From the NCBI RefSeq assembly GCF_963169125.1, contig NC_084796.1:90566888-90630887 (forward strand): a stretch of DNA of 64,000 nucleotides. The letters run 5' to 3'. Position numbers and translations under genes: made by a program. Numbering within the stretch: position 1 is the first letter of the stretch; each line of letters begins with the position of its first letter. This DNA is from Humulus lupulus. Lineage: Eukaryota > Streptophyta > Magnoliopsida > Rosales > Cannabaceae. The notes under the pieces were generated by a model. That model saw only the letters and a list, made by a program, of their open reading frames with translations. It made no database searches and was not told where the DNA came from. Shown piece after piece: positions 59,836 through 64,000 of the stretch.

Positions 59836-62211
59836 TGTAACGCCCTGGATAGCCAAGACCGTTACACTATGTGTTTATAAAGGTGTTAGACTTGCTAATC
59901 AAGTCATTTAATTAAAAAACGTGTTACTAAAACTATAGTAGAACTAGGGTTAAAAGATTTTGGTCTCAAAAGCCACATTTCTTATAAATAAACATTTTTT
60001 CGTTTACACGGGATCCCAAAAATAACAAGATTAGACCATTTACAATGATTCAAGATTTAAATACAATAATTAACCACTCTAGGGAAAAAACAGACTGTTA
60101 GGCATTCCTTGTCCTGATCCACTCCTCGGCCATGGCGGCCAAACAACTGACTATGTACATTCAGCCCCGCAGCTCTCCATCTCAGGATTGGTCCAACTTG
60201 CCTTTGCCTTTACCTGCACCACGTAGCACCCGTGAGCCAAGACCAAGCAAGAAAACACATTAACATAGCATAAAAAATCAACAGACAATCCAATATCTCA
60301 TATCACATAAACATGATCTCATCAGTCTAAGCATCCATGATAGTCAAACATTCATCATACCAAACATATCACTTCATATCAATAATCAATTCACAAATGA
60401 TAACTAGGGTTAGCGCCCTTACGCTGCACCCTCTGTTAATCCCACTGGCTCCGACCCGCTTAAACCAAGCTCAGTGAATATTAAGCTGTCCTCGTCTACA
60501 AGTGGCCAAGCCGCGCCCTGTGCGCAAAAATTGTATACGGCACCCTTAGGTCGTTTATCATATGTCCCATGGCATAATACCATATATGACATTACATAGA
60601 TATTGGGAGCACTTAGTCCCATCACAAACACATAACTGGGTGCAGTTTTCTTACCTTTAAATTCGCTAGCTTCGTTTGCTTTGATCCTTGAGCACGATCC
60701 CTCTTGAGCCCAAGCGCACACCTAGTCACAACAATAGGTCAAAACCATCACCAAACCTCAAGTCCAAAACCTAACCTCGGGACCAATCCCAAACCCTCGG
60801 GAAGCCCCAATTCCACCAAACGAGGTGGTGTAATCGAACCCTGAACCCCCAGGCAAAAAACCCTTGAAAATAACTCCAAAACCCTTTTCTGGAAACAGGG
60901 TAGCGCTACAGCGCTCTAAGGAGGGTGCTACATTGCTACAAATAGAGCCCAAACTCGCCCAGAACACTTGGCCTAGCGCTACAATGCCCAAAGGCTAGCG
61001 TTGTAGCGCTAGTCACAGAACAACAAAACTTGCTATTTTCTCCTTCGATTTTCTCCGAGCCAAACTTCAACCAAACTTAAAAACAAGCTTACAAACATTT
61101 CTAACTCATCCCAAGCAACCCAACCACACAAAACTTAAACATATGCACTCCCAATCTCAAAATTCACCATGGTTGAACCTCAAACTCAGGAACTTCAGCA
61201 AAACAATCAAAACTTCAGAATTTAGAGCTTAGAATTTCATACCTTCAATGGGGATTCGACCTTAAGTCAGCCTCTACACCTCCTTGGCTTACTCCTCCTC
61301 AAACCCTTGGCTTGAATTCCGTAGAATTCCCATCAAATTCAACTTAAACATCACAGTTCAACACCAAAACCAGAAACTGAAGAAAACTTCAAAGTCTTAC
61401 CTCAACTGAATGAATTGCTCTGCCAATTCCTCAAGCTAGAATAGGGATCCTAGCCTCTAGCCCTTGCCCAAACTCTTCCTAAGTTTTTGCTCCAAAAGAC
61501 CTCAAGAATTGATGGAGAAAAGCCTAAACCGACCTTGACAAAATGCCTTGTTTTCCTTTCCCTCTTTCCTTCTCTTCTTTCTTTTCTTTCCTTTCTTTTC
61601 TTCTCTTTTTCCTTCAGACTCTAGAATTTTCCCAATAAGGCATAAAACCTGATAACACTTATCCTATAGAAGCCAAATGATCAATCTGCCTTTAAATGCA
61701 CCTAGGGCCATTTTGGTCCTTCTACCCAATTCCCGCTAATTCCTCGAATGTCTCTAATATTTACCGCTTACTTCCCGACACCTATCCAATCACCAATTAT
61801 ATTCTTAAATGTCAAAATGGACTCCAATATATATTCTCTAAATTCCCATTTATACCCCAGGCTCGCCCCGAGCCGGGTATAAATCCCCGCCGTGACGTTT
61901 TCGCTAATCCGCTCACTAGGATCGTCTCGAATCACAAATCACAAATATATCCACATAATAATGTGGTCTAAACAGTTATCACATATATATATATATATAC
62001 AGTTATGCACTAAACGGGCCAAAATTACAAGTATGCCCTTTCTAACCTAATCAGGGCCTACATGCATACTAATACACATAGTCATGCATCTCAGATATTC
62101 AAATTGTCATATAACATACTTTTAATCATTAAATCACATATATTCCAATTATGCCCTCCCGACACACTAATCAAGGCCGTTAAGCCTTATTAGTAAATTT
62201 GGATCGTTACA
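59836..62211 (-). repeat. 5' LTR of Gypsy-3 (2,376 bp, complete)
   Basis: It is bounded on the plus strand by TGTAACGCCC and GGATCGTTACA. It carries the core (60207-60256), TAGCGCTA-type palindromes (60900-61015), a pyrimidine tract (61552-61615), a (TA)n run (61984-62000) and a CCACAT-TATT-ATGTGG stem-loop (61951-61966). The outer flank is tgacc inside the 3' end of a Tat element. Confidence 0.9.
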
Positions 62212-63035
62212 TGACCCCTCATTAATTGCCTGAATTATAAGGCCTAACAATAGGGGGTCAGCATGTGGCGTGGCGTCAGTGGAAGCCCAAATGTCTCCCC
62301 CCGAAGACATTTAAGATTACTCCTCCCAATCTAAGTCTCCACTGCCCGAGGACGAGTGAAGACTTGGGGGGAAAATGTTTTCCGTATTTTCACCACGAGA
62401 CACATGGAAATTAGGAGTAATTATTGACAAGATAAGTTGTGGATGTCTCCAAGTGAGGCCACGCCCTGAGGTCTGTCCTCGTGGCGAGGATGTCTCCAGG
62501 TGAGGCCACATCCCGAGCTAATCTCCAAGTCGTGGATGTGTCCAAGTGAGGCCATTTCTCACAACTCCTCCTGACATGGGCGAACGTGTCCTGCACCCTG
62601 ACAGTCAGTGACATGTTCCCCATAAAGTTAGTACAGAACTTTCTGCAATGGGCCCCGTGCAATCTCACTGGGTCGTAGTCTCTATTTAGTGTATCCCTTT
62701 TTGTATTAATTCAACATTAATACCCCATTAATGGGGGAATTTATATTACTGATACATGATTAACATTAATGACCCTAGGCTCTATAAATAGGGCTGGGGT
62801 ATCTCCTTCTAAAGGAATGAAATTTTACAGAGAGAAACTCTGTAACTCGGTGCAATATATATGCTGCATGAGAGCCACCATTGAAGCTTACTTAAACAAG
62901 CTTCAAGCTTCTAACTACAAGAGACTCGTGGACTAGGTCTCTTTTATAGCCTGAACCATGTAAAATCCTTGTGTTCTGTTCTATTATTTTCTTTAAACTT
63001 TCAGATTAGGTTGATAGCGAAAAAGACAGTCAACA
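62212..63035 (+). mobile_element. 3' end of a Tat-like element: polypurine tract and LTR
   Basis: 62212-62362 is internal non-coding sequence. CTTGGGGGGAAAA (62363-62375) is a polypurine tract, and the LTR runs from TGTTTTCCGT at 62376 to AGTCAACA at 63035 (660 bp). TCTATAAATA at 62781-62790 is a good TATA box. A repeated GTGGATGTCTCCAAGTGAGG motif (three forms, 62440-62550) lies upstream. The LTR is not the same family as that at 35157. The rest of the element is not in the window. A tatat follows the LTR. Confidence 0.65.
62781..62790 (+). promoter_or_regulatory. TATA box of Tat-like LTR
   Basis: TCTATAAATA lies about 250 bp before the LTR end, at the same place as in the LTR at 35157. Confidence 0.5.
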
Positions 63036-63156
63036 TATATCATTATACATATACTTAATTCAAGACTTAATCAAATAGTATTGGATCTTCATGATAAATG
63101 GCATTTATAATTAAATATAAATATGAGTGAAAAATATTAACTTTGTTTAATTAACA
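63036..63156. other. AT-rich piece, possible end of a copia LTR
   Basis: It ends TTTAATTAACA, giving TGTTAATTAAAC on the minus strand, a copia-like LTR start. It lies between a Tat LTR and Tat coding sequence. It may be the other end of the LTR fragment at 34095-35156, but the flanking bases do not show a clear target duplication. Confidence 0.3.
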
Positions 63157-64000
63157 GTAATCGTTTTTTTTTACAAAAATACGCTTTAAGAGCACAAATC
63201 CCAACGTGTTGCAACAAGTGATGCTTCCTTTCTTAGCTTTGTTGATCAACGCATTGTAACATTCCCACGCCTCTTGTTGGTTTCCTCTTACATAGCCGAT
63301 ACCTTCGCTCATGGGGAACTTGATGGTGAGGTGCCAAATGGAAATTATGGCCCACATATCAAAAAGCACAGGACGTCTTAGCACGTGTTGTACATCAATG
63401 GGCAATCAATGACCACAAACATTTCCATCCAAGTTGCTCTCTAAGGGGGATTGCCGAGAGTCACCGTGAGCTTGATGGATCCAATAAGGGCCAAGCCCTT
63501 TCCATTGAACCTGTAGATTATAGTCGAGCACGACATGAGGGTGCAAACAAACAATTTCATTTTATCTAGGCATCACTTGTACAAGATATTAACGGAACTG
63601 TCATTGTCAACTAAAACTCTTAGCACCTTTAGGTTAGCGATCTGAGCTGCGATGACCACGAGGTCGTTATGCGGGTAGTGATTGTGTCTTGAGTCTTTGC
63701 TTGTGAAGGCGATGTCTTGGTCTTCCATGCGCGAGACTTGTTTGGTCTCTCTTCGTTCATCATCACGCGCATTCCTCTCCCGACACTTGTTATTGTCATC
63801 TGCGATATGTGGTCCTCCACAAATCATGATGATGAGAGTAATCACCTCCGGCTCATCGCCTACGTAGAATGGTGATCGTAGCCAGTTTGGTGGTGACCGC
63901 TGCCTTTGCTTCCCATCATTTTTGCCATCATTCTTGTTTTGGCCTTGCCGGCGATCAACAAAAAGAGCCATGTGTCCCTTCCTGGCTAGGAATTTTATCT
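63157..64000 (-). pseudogene. pol: Tat-like protease and linker region
   Basis: The minus strand reads FVDRRQGQNKNDGKNDGKQR from about 63970, then IAFTSKDSRHNHYPHNDLVV and LRVLVDNDSSVNILYK (protease, DNDSS instead of DTGSS or DNGSS, 63573-63720). It continues with FVVIDCPLMYNTC (about 63420) and HLTIKFPMSEGIGYVRGNQQ followed by EAWECYNALINKAKKG (63230-63330). These are the protease and following blocks of Tat polyproteins. Stops are present. The RT that should follow leftwards is missing here and may be the piece at 33271-34094. Confidence 0.75.

Noticed and set aside
34095..63156. A confident target-site duplication for one copia LTR spanning this interval
   Set aside because: The flanks gatca (or catgt) and gtaat do not match, so the link is kept only as a hypothesis.

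Overview
This window looks like pericentromeric or intergenic DNA of a dicot plant. I see no intact host gene. Almost every stretch is a transposable element, a solo LTR or a relic, and most elements are inserted inside one another. Chromovirus (Tekay/Del-like) and Tat-like Ty3/gypsy elements, Ty1/copia elements, CACTA DNA transposons with 3-bp target duplications, and stop-ridden reading frames all point to old, methylated plant heterochromatin. The species cannot be read from the sequence.

Layout from left to right. 1-1002 is the right end of a CACTA transposon carrying a captured kinase-gene exon. It sits in the 3' LTR of chromovirus Gypsy-1 (minus strand, to 8749), which is inserted in a copia relic (plus strand, 8750-14309). 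That copia also holds a gypsy solo LTR (10844-13038). 14310-14879 and 24130-26130 are two pieces of a plus-strand gag/transposase-like gene. They are split by a worn CACTA-type element (14880-24129), which contains a solo LTR (18118-23325, target duplication attat), which contains a compact CACTA element (18411-21196, target duplication act) with a striking palindromic repeat array. 26870-29497 and 33271-34094 are minus-strand Tat pol pieces, split by a copia solo LTR (29498-33270) that itself carries a gypsy solo LTR (31342-33087, target duplication tatat).

34095-35156 is part of a copia-like LTR. 35157-39519 is the 5' half of a plus-strand Tat element cut off inside its reverse transcriptase and joined to a minus-strand gag-like gene (39520-41600), a minus-strand tRNA-iMet primer-binding site and a 3.66-kb LTR (41629-45292). 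45293-53209 is chromovirus Gypsy-2 (plus strand, integrase deleted). 53210-53796 is unclassified. 53797-62211 is chromovirus Gypsy-3 (minus strand, the most complete element). 62212-63035 is the 3' end of another Tat element. 63157-64000 is the protease-to-linker part of a minus-strand Tat element.

The minus-strand Tat pieces at 63157-64000, 33271-34094 and 26870-29497, followed by the opposite-strand gag-like gene at 26130-24130 and 14879-14310, are in the order expected for a single Tat element with an antisense extra ORF. If so, one old element frames most of the window and the rest is nested inside it. The three chromoviruses share small conserved stem-loops, a conserved LTR core and damaged catalytic residues. 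None looks able to move on its own.
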